Source: UBA946 sp031550725 (GTDB lineage Bacteria > Bacillota > Clostridia > Oscillospirales > Ruminococcaceae). Taken from it: a stretch of DNA of 52,953 nucleotides. Made by a program: the position numbers and the translations under genes. The stretch lies in the NCBI GenBank assembly GCA_031550725.1, contig JAVBOH010000003.1, forward strand, positions 1-52,953, in the 5' to 3' direction. Shown piece by piece: positions 15,100 to 24,156 of the stretch. Within the stretch, counting starts at the first letter, position 1. Each line of letters begins with the position of its first letter. Under the pieces are notes generated by a model. The model made no database searches and had not been told where the DNA came from. It saw only the letters and a list, made by a program, of their open reading frames with translations.

Positions 15100-17184
15100 A
15101 TGCCAAGAGATTGTTCACTAGAACAAACCAGAAATATTGGTATAATGGCGCACATTGACGCAGGTAAAACAACAACATCTGAAAGAATTTTATTCTACAC
15201 AGGTGTTAATCACAAGATTGGTGAAACCCATGAAGGTGCTGCAACAATGGACTGGATGGAGCAGGAGCAGGAAAGAGGTATTACTATCACTTCCGCTGCA
15301 ACTACTGCATACTGGGCTGGTCATAGAATCAATATCATAGACACTCCGGGTCACGTTGACTTTACAGTTGAAGTTGAGCGTTCATTAAGAGTACTTGACG
15401 GTTCTGTAACTGTTTTCTGTGCAAAGGGCGGCGTTGAGCCACAGTCTGAAACCGTTTGGAGACAGGCTAATAACTATAATGTACCTAGAATGGCTTATGT
15501 AAATAAGATGGATATTATGGGTGCAGACTTCTTCCGTGTTGTTGCTATGATGCACGACAGACTAAAATGTAATGCTGTTCCAATTCAGCTGCCAATCGGC
15601 GCTGAGGACACTTTCAAGGGAATTATTGACCTTGTAGAGATGAAGGCATACTGTTATTATGATGATTTAGGTAAGGATATCAGAGTAGAAGAAATTCCTG
15701 CTGACTTACTTGAACTTGCAAAGGAATACCATGAAAAGCTTCTTGAATCCGCTTCGGAGCAGGATGATGAAATCATGGAAAAATATCTTGGTGGTGAAGA
15801 GCCAACTATCGAAGAGCTCAAAATGTGTATCCGTAAGGCTACAATAGCTAACCACATGGTACCTGTTGTTTGCGGTACTTCATATAAGAATAAGGGCGTT
15901 CAGAAACTTCTTGATGCTGTTATTGATTATATGCCAGCTCCAACAGATATCGAAGATATCAAGGGTGTTAATCCTGATACAGGTGAAGAATGCACAAAGC
16001 CATCTTCTGATGACGAGCCATTCTCTGCACTTGCATTTAAGATTGCTACCGACCCATTTGTTGGAAAGCTTTGTTTCTTCCGTGTTTATTCAGGTTCGAT
16101 TAATGCAGGTGCTACTGTACTTAACGCTACTAAGGATAACAACGAAAGAATGGGTAGAATCCTTCAGATGCACTCCAACCACAGAAAAGATATCGAAACT
16201 GTTTATGCAGGCGATATTGCAGCTTGTGTTGGTCTAAAAAATACTACAACAGGTGACACACTTTGTGATCCAAAGCATCCTGTTATTCTTGAATCCATGG
16301 AATTCCCAGATCCAGTTATTCAGCTCGCTATCGAGCCTAAGACTAAGGCTGGTCAGGAAAAGATGGGTGTTGCACTTTCTAAGCTTTCCGAAGAAGATCC
16401 AACTTTTAGAACTTGGACTGATGAAGAAACTGGTCAGACTATCATTGCTGGTATGGGTGAGCTTCACCTTGATATCCTTGTTGATAGAATGCTACGTGAA
16501 TTCAAGGTTGAGGCTAATGTTGGTGCTCCTCAGGTTGCTTACAAGGAAACAATCAAGGGTAATGCAGATGTTGATCATAAGTATGCACGTCAGTCCGGTG
16601 GTAAGGGTCAGTACGGTCACGTTAAGATTCGTGTTGAGCCAAACGAGTCCGGTAAGGGTTACGAATTCGTAAATGCTGTTGTCGGCGGATCAATTCCTAA
16701 GGAATATATTCCAGCTGTTGACAAGGGTATTCAGGGTGCGCTTAAGGCTGGTATTCTTGCTGGCTATCAGGTTGTTGACATTAAGGTAACTCTATATGAT
16801 GGATCTTACCATGAAGTTGACTCCTCTGAAATGGCGTTCTCCATCGCTGGTTCTATGGCTATCAAGGAGGCTATGAGAAAAGCTACTGCTATTATCTTAG
16901 AGCCTATCATGAAGGTTATAGTTACTGTTCCTGAGGATTACATGGGTGATGTTATCGGTGACCTTAACTCACGTCGTGGACAGATTCAGGGTATGGAAGC
17001 TCGTCCTGGTGCACAGCAGATTAACGCTCTAGTTCCATTGTCTGAAATGTTTGGTTATTCTAATGACCTTCGTTCAAAGACACAGGGCAGAGGTCAGTAT
17101 TCTATGGAACCTGACAGCTATATCGAAGTTCCAAAGTCTATTTCTGAGAAGATTATGTCTAACAGAAATAAGGGAAATGATTAA
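15100..17184 (+). CDS. fusA: Elongation factor G
   Basis: 694 aa, full length. A GTPase driving ribosomal translocation. G1 is AHIDAGKTTTSE, G3 is DTPGHVDF and G4 is NKMD. C-terminal domains include VDHKYARQSGGKGQYGHV and DLNSRRGQIQGME. The ribosome site is TTGGAGGA. It sits between rpsG and tuf as in most bacteria, with the strongly biased codon use of highly expressed genes. Confidence 0.98.
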   Translation: MPRDCSLEQTRNIGIMAHIDAGKTTTSERILFYTGVNHKIGETHEGAATMDWMEQEQERGITITSAATTAYWAGHRINIIDTPGHVDFTVEVERSLRVLDGSVTVFCAKGGVEPQSETVWRQANNYNVPRMAYVNKMDIMGADFFRVVAMMHDRLKCNAVPIQLPIGAEDTFKGIIDLVEMKAYCYYDDLGKDIRVEEIPADLLELAKEYHEKLLESASEQDDEIMEKYLGGEEPTIEELKMCIRKATIANHMVPVVCGTSYKNKGVQKLLDAVIDYMPAPTDIEDIKGVNPDTGEECTKPSSDDEPFSALAFKIATDPFVGKLCFFRVYSGSINAGATVLNATKDNNERMGRILQMHSNHRKDIETVYAGDIAACVGLKNTTTGDTLCDPKHPVILESMEFPDPVIQLAIEPKTKAGQEKMGVALSKLSEEDPTFRTWTDEETGQTIIAGMGELHLDILVDRMLREFKVEANVGAPQVAYKETIKGNADVDHKYARQSGGKGQYGHVKIRVEPNESGKGYEFVNAVVGGSIPKEYIPAVDKGIQGALKAGILAGYQVVDIKVTLYDGSYHEVDSSEMAFSIAGSMAIKEAMRKATAIILEPIMKVIVTVPEDYMGDVIGDLNSRRGQIQGMEARPGAQQINALVPLSEMFGYSNDLRSKTQGRGQYSMEPDSYIEVPKSISEKIMSNRNKGND

Positions 17185-17208
17185 TTTGATAAAATTTGCA
17201 TAAAACAC

Positions 17209-17237
17209 TTGCAATTTTTATTTAATTCTGATAAAAT
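17209..17237 (+). promoter_or_regulatory. Internal promoter before tuf
   Basis: TTGCAA (17209-17214), 17-base spacer, TAAAAT (17232-17237), in the 95-base gap between fusA and tuf. It would allow extra tuf transcription. Confidence 0.6.
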
Positions 17238-17279
17238 ATACTGTATAAGTATTAATTTAATTATAAGGAGGATATTCCA

Positions 17280-18476
17280 ATGGCAAAGGCTAAATTTGAA
17301 AGAACCAAACCACACGTTAATATTGGTACAATCGGTCACGTTGACCACGGTAAGACAACTCTTACAGCTGCTATCACAAAGACACTAGCTCTTTCTGGTG
17401 GTGCTCAGTTCTCTGCTTACGACATGATCGACAAGGCTCCAGAAGAAAGAGAAAGAGGTATTACAATCAATACTTCTCACGTTGAGTATGAAACTGCTAC
17501 TCGTCACTACGCTCACGTAGACTGCCCAGGCCATGCTGACTATGTTAAGAACATGATCACTGGTGCTGCACAGATGGACGGCGCAATCCTCGTAGTTGCA
17601 TCTACTGACGGCCCTATGGCTCAGACTAAGGAGCACTTGCTTCTTGCTTATCAGGTAGGCGTACCTTATATTGTAGTATTCATGAACAAGGCTGATCAGG
17701 TTGACGATCCAGAGCTTCTTGAGCTCGTTGAAATGGATATCCGTGAAACTCTTGACAAGTATGAATTCCCTGGCGATGATACTCCTATCATCATCGGTTC
17801 TGCTTATCAGGCACTTATGGCTCCAGATGATCTAAATGATCCTGCTTATGACTGTATCAAGAAGTTGATGGACGCTGTTGACAGCTACATCCCAACTCCT
17901 GACAGAAAAGCTGACCTTCCTTTCCTAATGCCTGTTGAGGACGTATTCACAATCACTGGTCGTGGTACTGTTGCAACTGGTAAGGTTGAAAGAGGACAGG
18001 TTAGAACTGGTGACGAAGTTGAAATCGTTGGTCTTAAGGAAGATAATTCCAAGACTGTTGTTACTGGTATCGAAATGTTTAGAAAGATCCTTGATTATGC
18101 TGAGGCAGGCGATAACGTTGGTGCTCTTCTTCGTGGTGTTCAGAGATCTGACATCGAAAGAGGCCAGGTTCTTTGTAAGCCAGGCTCCATCAAGCCACTA
18201 ACTAAGTTTGTTGGCCAGATCTACGTTCTTAAGAAGGAAGAAGGCGGACGTCATACTCCTTTCTTTAACAACTACAGACCTCAGTTCTACTTCAGAACAA
18301 CAGACGTTACTGGTGTAATCACACTTCCTGCTGATAAGGAAATGTGTATGCCTGGTGATAACGTTGAAATCGACGTTGAGCTTATCACTCCAATCGCAAT
18401 CGAAGAAGGTCTTCGTTTCGCTATTCGTGAGGGTGGTCGTACAGTTGGTTCAGGTGTTGTAACTGCTATTAAGTAA
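17280..18476 (+). CDS. tuf: Elongation factor Tu
   Basis: 398 aa, standard length. A GTPase that delivers aminoacyl-tRNA to the ribosome. G1 is GHVDHGKTTLTAA, G3 is DCPGHADY and G4 is NKAD, followed by the beta-barrel domains 2 and 3. The ribosome site is AAGGAGG. It is last gene of the str operon and is followed by a strong terminator. Confidence 0.98.
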   Translation: MAKAKFERTKPHVNIGTIGHVDHGKTTLTAAITKTLALSGGAQFSAYDMIDKAPEERERGITINTSHVEYETATRHYAHVDCPGHADYVKNMITGAAQMDGAILVVASTDGPMAQTKEHLLLAYQVGVPYIVVFMNKADQVDDPELLELVEMDIRETLDKYEFPGDDTPIIIGSAYQALMAPDDLNDPAYDCIKKLMDAVDSYIPTPDRKADLPFLMPVEDVFTITGRGTVATGKVERGQVRTGDEVEIVGLKEDNSKTVVTGIEMFRKILDYAEAGDNVGALLRGVQRSDIERGQVLCKPGSIKPLTKFVGQIYVLKKEEGGRHTPFFNNYRPQFYFRTTDVTGVITLPADKEMCMPGDNVEIDVELITPIAIEEGLRFAIREGGRTVGSGVVTAIK

Positions 18477-18483
18477 TAATTTA

Positions 18484-18513
18484 TCCCCTGTGTTTTAACA
18501 CAGGGGATTTTTT
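18484..18513 (+). terminator. Terminator of the str operon
   Basis: TCCCCTGTG / CACAGGGGA stem, then TTTTTT. Confidence 0.9.
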
Positions 18514-18542
18514 ACTTTTCGGTACGCATTATTTTAGAGCAG

Positions 18543-18573
18543 AAAAAAGCCGCCGCAAAATTGCGACAGCCAT
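18543..18573 (-). terminator. Terminator of the ferredoxin gene
   Basis: Minus strand GCTGTCGCAA / TTGCGGCGGC stem (two G-U pairs) followed by TTTTTT. Confidence 0.75.
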
Positions 18574-18592
18574 TTTAGATGCAAAATCTAAA

Positions 18593-18754
18593 TTATTCAG
18601 AAATTGCATTTACAGGACACTGATCAGCACAAGCGCCGCAGTCGATGCAAGCGTCACTGATTGTGTATTTGCTGCCATCCTCTGCAATTGCAGATACAGG
18701 ACACTGGTCAGCACAAGCGCCGCAAGAGATACATTCGTCAGAAATTTTATACAT
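18593..18754 (-). CDS. 2[4Fe-4S] clostridial-type ferredoxin
   Basis: 53 aa, a small soluble electron carrier. Two CxxCxxCxxxCP clusters, CISCGACADQCP and CIDCGACADQCP, bind one [4Fe-4S] cluster each by the classic clostridial arrangement. The ATG is preceded by GGAGGTG. A monocistronic gene with its own terminator, convergent with tuf. It probably accepts electrons from ferredoxin-dependent oxidoreductases such as the 2-oxoacid enzyme encoded at 32.4-34.9 kb; that partnership is inferred. Confidence 0.95.
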   Translation of the reverse strand: MYKISDECISCGACADQCPVSAIAEDGSKYTISDACIDCGACADQCPVNAISE

Positions 18755-18876
18755 TGCAAACACCTCCATATGTATTTAGGGAAAAAACTTTCCTCTATCT
18801 ATTTTACCACAAAACCAGAAAAATGCAATACCAAATTAATAAATTTTAAAAAATATAAAATATTTTAAATAAGGAC

Positions 18877-18905
18877 TTGAAATGTTAAGCAAAATCTAGT
18901 ACAAT
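18877..18905 (+). promoter_or_regulatory. Sigma-A promoter of the purine operon
   Basis: TTGAAA (18877-18882), 17-base spacer, TACAAT (18900-18905). The transcript would start near 18912, about 200 bases upstream of purE, leaving a long structured leader. Confidence 0.75.
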
Positions 18906-18911
18906 ATATAG

Positions 18912-19078
18912 GTAAGATTATTTTGTCGGAGGGATTGTTTGTGGAAATTAGTTTTTGTTGCTTATTAAAACGATTTAGCATTTCACACAGGCTTTTTGCA
19001 CCCTCTCACAGTATCGTTGTATCAAAAAATAATATAATTGCATGATTTTTAGGCTGTGACCTCTCGTCGCAGCTTTTT
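18912..19078 (+). promoter_or_regulatory. Structured purE leader with terminator; candidate riboswitch or attenuator
   Basis: The gap 18755-19115 holds no gene but has a promoter and this leader. Possible stems are GGAGGG (18928-18933) with CCCTCT (19001-19006), enclosing TGTGGAAAT (18940-18948) with ATTTCACA (18980-18987). TCACAG (19006-19011) can pair with CTGTGA (19054-19059), which is the 5' arm of the terminator GCTGTGAC / GTCGCAGC-TTTTT (19053-19078). That gives a terminator/antiterminator switch layout. It does not match the purine, PRPP (ykkC) or ZTP (pfl) consensus as I remember them. Confidence 0.55.
19053..19078 (+). terminator. Intrinsic terminator in the purE leader
   Basis: GCTGTGAC-CTCTC-GTCGCAGC followed by TTTTT, upstream of purE rather than behind a gene. 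It is therefore likely regulatory. Confidence 0.8.
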
Positions 19079-19115
19079 GTTTGTATTTTATTAAATATGG
19101 AGGTAAATTTTGTCT

Positions 19116-19610
19116 ATGAAAAAGGTTGCAGTAATTATGGGCTCTGACAGCGATTTTCCAATTGTAAAAGCAGCATTATCCGAATTGAAAGCTTATGGTG
19201 TTCCTTTTGAATGTAAGGTAATGTCAGCACACAGAACTCCTGAAATGGCGAGTGAGTTTGCATCAACAGCTAAGGATAACGGATTTGGCGTTATTATCTG
19301 TGCGGCAGGAATGGCAGCACACCTTGCTGGTGTAATTGCAGGTCATACTACTTTGCCTGTAATCGGTATTCCAATAAAGTCTACATTTGAGGGGCTTGAT
19401 GCATTGCTTGCAACTGTTCAAATGCCATCAGGCATTCCGGTTGCAACTGTTGCTGTTAATGGTGCTAAGAATGCTGCCATACTTGCAATTCAAATGCTTG
19501 CTATAACTGAAGAAGAATTAGCGTTTAAATTAACAAAAGCAAAGCAGGAAATGATTGACGGAGTTGTAGAGAAAAACGAAAAATTACAGCAGGCTATTGC
19601 AGAATTATAA
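19116..19610 (+). CDS. purE: N5-carboxyaminoimidazole ribonucleotide mutase
   Basis: 164 aa, standard for class I PurE. It converts N5-CAIR to CAIR in de novo purine synthesis. VAVIMGSDSDFPIVKAA, SAHRTPEMASEF and CAAGMAAHLAGVIAGHT carry the active-site residues (SDSD, SAHR). Start: ATG 19116 agrees with the family N-terminus, but TTG 19110 has better spacing from GGAGG (6 rather than 12 bases), so two extra residues are possible. It is first gene of the purine operon. No purK is in the window. Confidence 0.96.
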   Translation: MKKVAVIMGSDSDFPIVKAALSELKAYGVPFECKVMSAHRTPEMASEFASTAKDNGFGVIICAAGMAAHLAGVIAGHTTLPVIGIPIKSTFEGLDALLATVQMPSGIPVATVAVNGAKNAAILAIQMLAITEEELAFKLTKAKQEMIDGVVEKNEKLQQAIAEL

Positions 19611-19726
19611 GTTTGGTAAGTTAAGGACTTTTTATAATTTCTTTATTTTATATTGATGTTATATAAAAATTGGAATATAACATTTTATATGTTAATTCCC
19701 CAACGTTAAAAAAGGTGGTAAAATCA

Positions 19727-21148
19727 ATGTTTGATAGTGTTAATGAAGAATGCGGCGTATTCGCCATTTACAGCGATGAGGTAACTGATGTAAATATGCA
19801 GACGTATTTAGGTCTGTATGCATTACAGCATCGTGGTCAGGAGTCGTGCGGTATAGTTGTTAATGACAATGGCGTTTTTACTCATCACAGGGATTTGGGG
19901 CTTGTTCCTGAAGTTTTTGATTCAGAAAGACTTGCAAAATTGGGCGAGGGTAATATTTCTGTTGGTCATGTTCGCTATTCAACTAAGAAACAAGCTGCAA
20001 GAAATAACGCACAGCCACTTGTAATCCGTCATATAAAAGGACCTATGGCTATTGCACATAATGGTGCTTTGGTTAATTCGGCTGAACTTCGTGAGGAATA
20101 TGAGCTAAAAGGCGGAATTTTCCATAGTGTGAATGATACAGAGGTTATTGCTTATACTATCACTGAACAGCGTCTTGTTTGTTCATCCATTGAAGAAGCT
20201 GTAAATAAAGCTATGGACAAGCTAAAGGGTGCATATTCACTTGTAGTTATGTCACCAAAGAAGCTTATTGCTGCTCGTGATCCGATTGGTTTCAGACCTC
20301 TTTCGATTGGTAAGCTTAATGATGCTTATGTTATTTCATCTGAAACTTGTGCTTTTGACAGCATTGGAGCAGAGTTTGTAAGAGATATTCTTCCTGGCGA
20401 AATTGTTATCATTGATGAAAACGGACTTCGTTCCGATACTACTCATTGCAATAAATGCGAAAGCCATCTTTGTGTATTTGAATATGTTTACTTCGCACGT
20501 CCTGACTCTGTAATCGAAGGCTCAAGCGTACATAGAGCAAGACTTCGTGCTGGTAAGTATTTATGGAGAGAGCATCCTGCCGAGGCTGATGTTGTAATCG
20601 GTGTTCCGGATAGTGGTCTTGATGCAGCTTTGGGTCTTTCAAGAGAGTCTGGTATCCCATATGGCGTTGGTTTTATCAAGAACAGATATGTAGGCAGAAC
20701 TTTCATTCAGCCTACACAGACAGAGCGTACTAACGCTGTTAAAATTAAACTTAACGTTGTTAAGGACACTGTTGCAGGCAAGAGAGTTATTCTTGTTGAT
20801 GACAGTATCGTCAGAGGTACAACTTCAAAAAGAATTGTTAACCTTATCCGTGAGGCTGGAGCAACTGAAATCCATGTTCGTATTTCAAGCCCTCCATTCC
20901 TAAATCCATGCTACTTTGGTACTGATATCGACGGCAGGGACAAGCTGATTGCTTGCAGAATGTCTATGGAAGAAATTTGCGAGGAAATTGGTGCAGATAC
21001 TTTAGGATTTATAAGTGTTGACAGTATTAACAAGCTTGCAGGAAATGCAACCTGCGGTTTCTGTGATGCATGCTTTACAGGTAATTATCCAGTTGAAGTT
21101 CCCGCTGAAATGCCTGTTGATAAGTTTGCAAGTAAAATTGAAAAGTAA
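19727..21148 (+). CDS. purF: Amidophosphoribosyltransferase
   Basis: 473 aa from ATG 19727 with AAAGGTGG upstream; the longer frame start at 19670 is not used. It makes phosphoribosylamine from PRPP and glutamine, the committed purine step. The N-terminal glutaminase has its nucleophile at Cys9 (EECGVFAIY), probably exposed after propeptide removal, plus HRGQESCG and HNGALVN. The C-terminal part has the PRPP loop VILVDDSIVRGTTSKRIV. The Cys-x-x-Cys region near the end (CGFCDACF) is consistent with the Fe-S type found in Bacillus. Confidence 0.97.
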   Translation: MFDSVNEECGVFAIYSDEVTDVNMQTYLGLYALQHRGQESCGIVVNDNGVFTHHRDLGLVPEVFDSERLAKLGEGNISVGHVRYSTKKQAARNNAQPLVIRHIKGPMAIAHNGALVNSAELREEYELKGGIFHSVNDTEVIAYTITEQRLVCSSIEEAVNKAMDKLKGAYSLVVMSPKKLIAARDPIGFRPLSIGKLNDAYVISSETCAFDSIGAEFVRDILPGEIVIIDENGLRSDTTHCNKCESHLCVFEYVYFARPDSVIEGSSVHRARLRAGKYLWREHPAEADVVIGVPDSGLDAALGLSRESGIPYGVGFIKNRYVGRTFIQPTQTERTNAVKIKLNVVKDTVAGKRVILVDDSIVRGTTSKRIVNLIREAGATEIHVRISSPPFLNPCYFGTDIDGRDKLIACRMSMEEICEEIGADTLGFISVDSINKLAGNATCGFCDACFTGNYPVEVPAEMPVDKFASKIEK

Positions 21149-21182
21149 TTTACATAAAAAAATTGAAAGGTTTGGACATTAA

Positions 21183-21265
21183 TGTGAAAAATAAATTTTT
21201 CACATCGGTTTTGTGCTTTTCAGGTCTGTCAACCTGAATTTCGGCTTACACCGAAATCAGCACAA
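21183..21265 (+). promoter_or_regulatory. Structured element between purF and purM
   Basis: Hairpin TGTGAAAAA-TAAA-TTTTTCACA (21183-21204) is followed by a compact three-way junction. Its outer stem is TTGTGCT (21211-21217) with AGCACAA (21259-21265). It encloses CAGGT-CTGTCA-ACCTG (21221-21236) and ATTTCGG-CTTACA-CCGAAAT (21238-21257). It ends 21 bases before the purM ribosome site and has no T-run, so it is not a simple terminator. Possible roles are mRNA processing or stability, or ligand or protein binding. The class is not recognised. Confidence 0.5.
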
Positions 21266-21291
21266 TTCCCTTTAATGAATGGAGGATAATA

Positions 21292-22326
21292 ATGAAGAGT
21301 TTTTCGGAAAGCTATAAAGCTGCAGGCGTTGACGTAACTGCTGGCTATAAGGCTGTTGAGTTGATGAAGTCACACGTTGCAAGAACAATGACTAGCGGGG
21401 TAATGTCCGGTATTGGCGGCTTCGGAGGTTTATTCGAGCTTGATATGACTGGTATTTCTAAGCCTGTTCTTGTTTCAGGCACAGACGGTGTTGGTACAAA
21501 GCTAAAAATTGCATTTTTGATGGATAAGCACCACACTGTTGGTATTGACTGTGTTGCTATGTGCGTTAATGACATCATTTGCTGTGGTGCAAAGCCACAG
21601 TTCTTCCTTGACTATATTGCAGTTGGCAAGAACTTCCCTGAAAAGATTGAGAAGATTGTTTCAGGTGTTGCTGATGGCTGTGTTCAAGCAGGATGTGCAC
21701 TAATCGGCGGTGAAACTGCTGAAATGCCAGGGTTTTATCCTGAGGATGAATATGATATCGCAGGTTTTTCTGTTGGTGTTGTTGATAAGGATAAGATACT
21801 AAAGCCTGACACACAAAAGGCTGGCGACGTTATGATTGCTATTAAATCAAGCGGTGTTCATTCAAACGGTTTCTCACTTGTTCGTAAGGTATTTACTGTT
21901 AATGAGCAGAATTTGGCTAGACATTATTCCGATATCGGTGCTACTTTGGGTGAATGTTTGCTTACTCCTACTAAGATTTATGTTAAGGCTATCATGAACT
22001 TGCTTGGCAAGGTTGATGTTAAGTCTATAAGCCACATCACTGGTGGTGGTTTCTATGAAAATATTCCACGTTCTTTGCCAGACGGAATTACTGCAAAGAT
22101 TGCTCGTGCTGACGTTCAGACACTTCCTATCTTTGATATGATTGCTGCTACTGGTAATATCCCAGAACGTGATATGTTTAATACATTCAACATGGGTGTT
22201 GGTATGACTGTTGTTGTGGATAAGAATGATGCTGACAAGGCTATTGCTGCTATTAAAGAGGCTGGTGAGGATGCTTATGTTCTTGGTGAGCTTGTTTCTA
22301 GCGATGAGGGTGTAATTATTTGTTAA
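21292..22326 (+). CDS. purM: Phosphoribosylformylglycinamidine cyclo-ligase (AIR synthetase)
   Basis: 344 aa, standard length. ATP-dependent ring closure of FGAM to AIR. Motifs are SGTDGVGTKLKIA, CVNDIICCGAKPQFFLDY, GGETAEMPGFY and SGVHSNGFSLVRK. The ribosome site is GGAGGAT. It lies in the purine operon; the preceding 143-base gap carries a structured RNA element. Confidence 0.97.
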   Translation: MKSFSESYKAAGVDVTAGYKAVELMKSHVARTMTSGVMSGIGGFGGLFELDMTGISKPVLVSGTDGVGTKLKIAFLMDKHHTVGIDCVAMCVNDIICCGAKPQFFLDYIAVGKNFPEKIEKIVSGVADGCVQAGCALIGGETAEMPGFYPEDEYDIAGFSVGVVDKDKILKPDTQKAGDVMIAIKSSGVHSNGFSLVRKVFTVNEQNLARHYSDIGATLGECLLTPTKIYVKAIMNLLGKVDVKSISHITGGGFYENIPRSLPDGITAKIARADVQTLPIFDMIAATGNIPERDMFNTFNMGVGMTVVVDKNDADKAIAAIKEAGEDAYVLGELVSSDEGVIIC

Positions 22327-22364
22327 TTACAATATATTGACGTTTTTTATGACGGAGTGATAGG

Positions 22365-22733
22365 ATGTTTAAGTGGATAAAGGAATATTACATGATTTGT
22401 CCTATATGGGTTACTGGCGTTTTTAATTTAGTTATTGGTTCATTATTTTTTATTCCACCTATATATGTATTAGGTATCCTTGCTGTATTTTTTTTGCGTG
22501 TAATTCCTACTGTAATAATTATAATATTAATTTTATTTATATTAAATTTTATTATGTATAGGATTATTTTGAAAGTCAAAAATAATTCTAAAAAAGTTAT
22601 TATTGATGTAGCTATAAAAAAACGAAATTGGAAAGTTGATTTTTTTATTGCTTGTGGTATATTTATTTTAACTGCTATAATAAGTATAAGTTATTCTATT
22701 GAAAATGTATACCTTAACTTTGGGTGGAATTAG
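22365..22733 (+). CDS. Small membrane protein within the purine operon
   Basis: 122 aa, unrecognised. About four hydrophobic segments (about 13-33, 35-70 in two parts, and 92-110), with a basic stretch between them (KVKNNSKKVIIDVAIKKRNW). It sits between purM and purN with short gaps (38 and 30 bases) and has GGAGTGAT before its ATG, so it is co-transcribed. The codon use is more AT-rich than in the flanking pur genes, suggesting later insertion. It could be a transporter fragment or a small integral protein. Nothing ties it to purine chemistry. Confidence 0.7.
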   Translation: MFKWIKEYYMICPIWVTGVFNLVIGSLFFIPPIYVLGILAVFFLRVIPTVIIIILILFILNFIMYRIILKVKNNSKKVIIDVAIKKRNWKVDFFIACGIFILTAIISISYSIENVYLNFGWN

Positions 22734-22763
22734 ATAATAAAATGAAAGGTGAGTATATTACCT

Positions 22764-23390
22764 ATGAAAAATATTTGCGTTCTTGTTTCAGGCGGCGGAA
22801 CTAACCTACAAGCTCTTATTGATGCCCAAAATCGTGGCGAAATCAAGGGTGGAAAGATAACCTGTGTAATTTCATCAAAAGCTGATGCATATGCACTTAA
22901 ACGTGCAGAGGATAACGACATTTCCACTCGTGTTCTTGTTCGTAAGGATTATGCGGATGTAGTTTCATACAGTATGGCTATGCTTGATGTACTTAATGAG
23001 CAACAAGCTGATTTGGTGGTGTATGCTGGATTTATGACTATCCTCGATGAATGTGTATGCAAAGCGTATCCATATAAAATGATTAATGTTCATCCAGCAC
23101 TAATTCCATCTTTTTGCGGCAAGGGCTTTTATGGACTTCATGTTCATGAGGCCGCACTAGAAAAAGGTGTAAAGCTAACAGGTGCAACTGTGCATTTTGT
23201 CACAGAGGTTTGCGATGGTGGACCAATAATTTTGCAGGAAGCTATTCCTGTTTTAAACGATGATACCCCTGAAACCTTGCAGAAACGTGTAATGGAAAAT
23301 GTTGAATGGAAGATACTCCCTAAAGCCGTTTCATTATTCTGTGAGGATAAAATTGAAATCCGTGATGATAAAGCGTATATATTAAACTAA
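22764..23390 (+). CDS. purN: Phosphoribosylglycinamide formyltransferase
   Basis: 208 aa, using 10-formyl-THF to formylate GAR. The Rossmann start ICVLVSGGGTNLQALIDA and the catalytic region INVHPALIPSFCGKG are clear, as is the Asp in VTEVCDGGPIILQ. The ATG at 22764 is 11 bases after AAAGGTGA; a GTG at 22749 overlaps that site and is unlikely. It lies in the purine operon. Confidence 0.96.
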   Translation: MKNICVLVSGGGTNLQALIDAQNRGEIKGGKITCVISSKADAYALKRAEDNDISTRVLVRKDYADVVSYSMAMLDVLNEQQADLVVYAGFMTILDECVCKAYPYKMINVHPALIPSFCGKGFYGLHVHEAALEKGVKLTGATVHFVTEVCDGGPIILQEAIPVLNDDTPETLQKRVMENVEWKILPKAVSLFCEDKIEIRDDKAYILN

Positions 23391-23436
23391 TATTTATTTT
23401 TGAAATGGATCCAAATATGAAAGGATGTTAATTTTT

Positions 23437-24150
23437 ATGAAAATGATATCACTTGAAAATGAGCTAAAATCTAACGCATATCCAGGCAGAGGAATTGTTA
23501 TCGGAAAATCTGCTAATGGCAAGTATGCAGTTACAGCATACTTTATCATGGGCAGAAGTGAAAACAGCCGTAATAGAATTTTCGCTGAAACTGCTGATGG
23601 TATCAAGACTGAAGCTTTTGACCCATCAAAGCTTACAGACCCATCCCTTATTATTTACCATCCTGTAAGAGTTCTCGGTAACAAGACTATCGTTACAAAT
23701 GGTGATCAGACTGATACAATTTATAACCTTATGAATCAGCAGATGACTTTTGAGGAATCCTTGCGTACAAGAGAGTTCGAGCCTGATGGACCAAACTATA
23801 CACCACGCATTTCTGGTATCATTAAAAAAGAAGATGACGGCTTTAATTATGCTCTTTCAATTCTAAAGAGTGCAGATGGAAACCCTGATTGCTGCGTTAG
23901 AAACACTTTCACATACAAAAATCCAATCGCTGGCACAGGTCATTTCATTCACACATATATGGGTGATGGTGAGCCACTTCCAAGCTATGAGGGTGAACCT
24001 AAAAAAGTTGAAATCCCTGACGATATCAATGCTTTCACTGATATGCTTTGGAATTCCTTGAATGATGAAAATAAGGTATCATTGTTTGTACGTTACATTT
24101 CTCTTGAGGATGATACTGTTGATACTAAGATTTTGAATAAAAACGTGTAA
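23437..24150 (+). CDS. purO: IMP cyclohydrolase, PurO-like
   Basis: 237 aa. It resembles the stand-alone IMP cyclohydrolase family first defined in archaea (IMP_cyclohyd), which closes FAICAR to IMP, the last purine step. Visible: YPGRGIVIGKSANGKYAVTAYFIMGRSENSRNR near the start in separate conserved blocks, GDQTDTIY, FEPDGPNYTPRISG and a family-like C-terminus. Start: ATG 23437 is 11 bases after AAAGGA; ATG 23425 overlaps the ribosome site. The next gene encodes only the AICAR formyltransferase half of PurH, so the two proteins together replace bifunctional PurH. Confidence 0.88.
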   Translation: MKMISLENELKSNAYPGRGIVIGKSANGKYAVTAYFIMGRSENSRNRIFAETADGIKTEAFDPSKLTDPSLIIYHPVRVLGNKTIVTNGDQTDTIYNLMNQQMTFEESLRTREFEPDGPNYTPRISGIIKKEDDGFNYALSILKSADGNPDCCVRNTFTYKNPIAGTGHFIHTYMGDGEPLPSYEGEPKKVEIPDDINAFTDMLWNSLNDENKVSLFVRYISLEDDTVDTKILNKNV

Positions 24151-24156
24151 TATTGT

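Noticed and set aside
18912..19078. Known purine, PRPP (ykkC) or ZTP (pfl) riboswitch before purE
   Set aside because: The conserved core words I remember for these classes are not present. A covariance-model search could overturn this.
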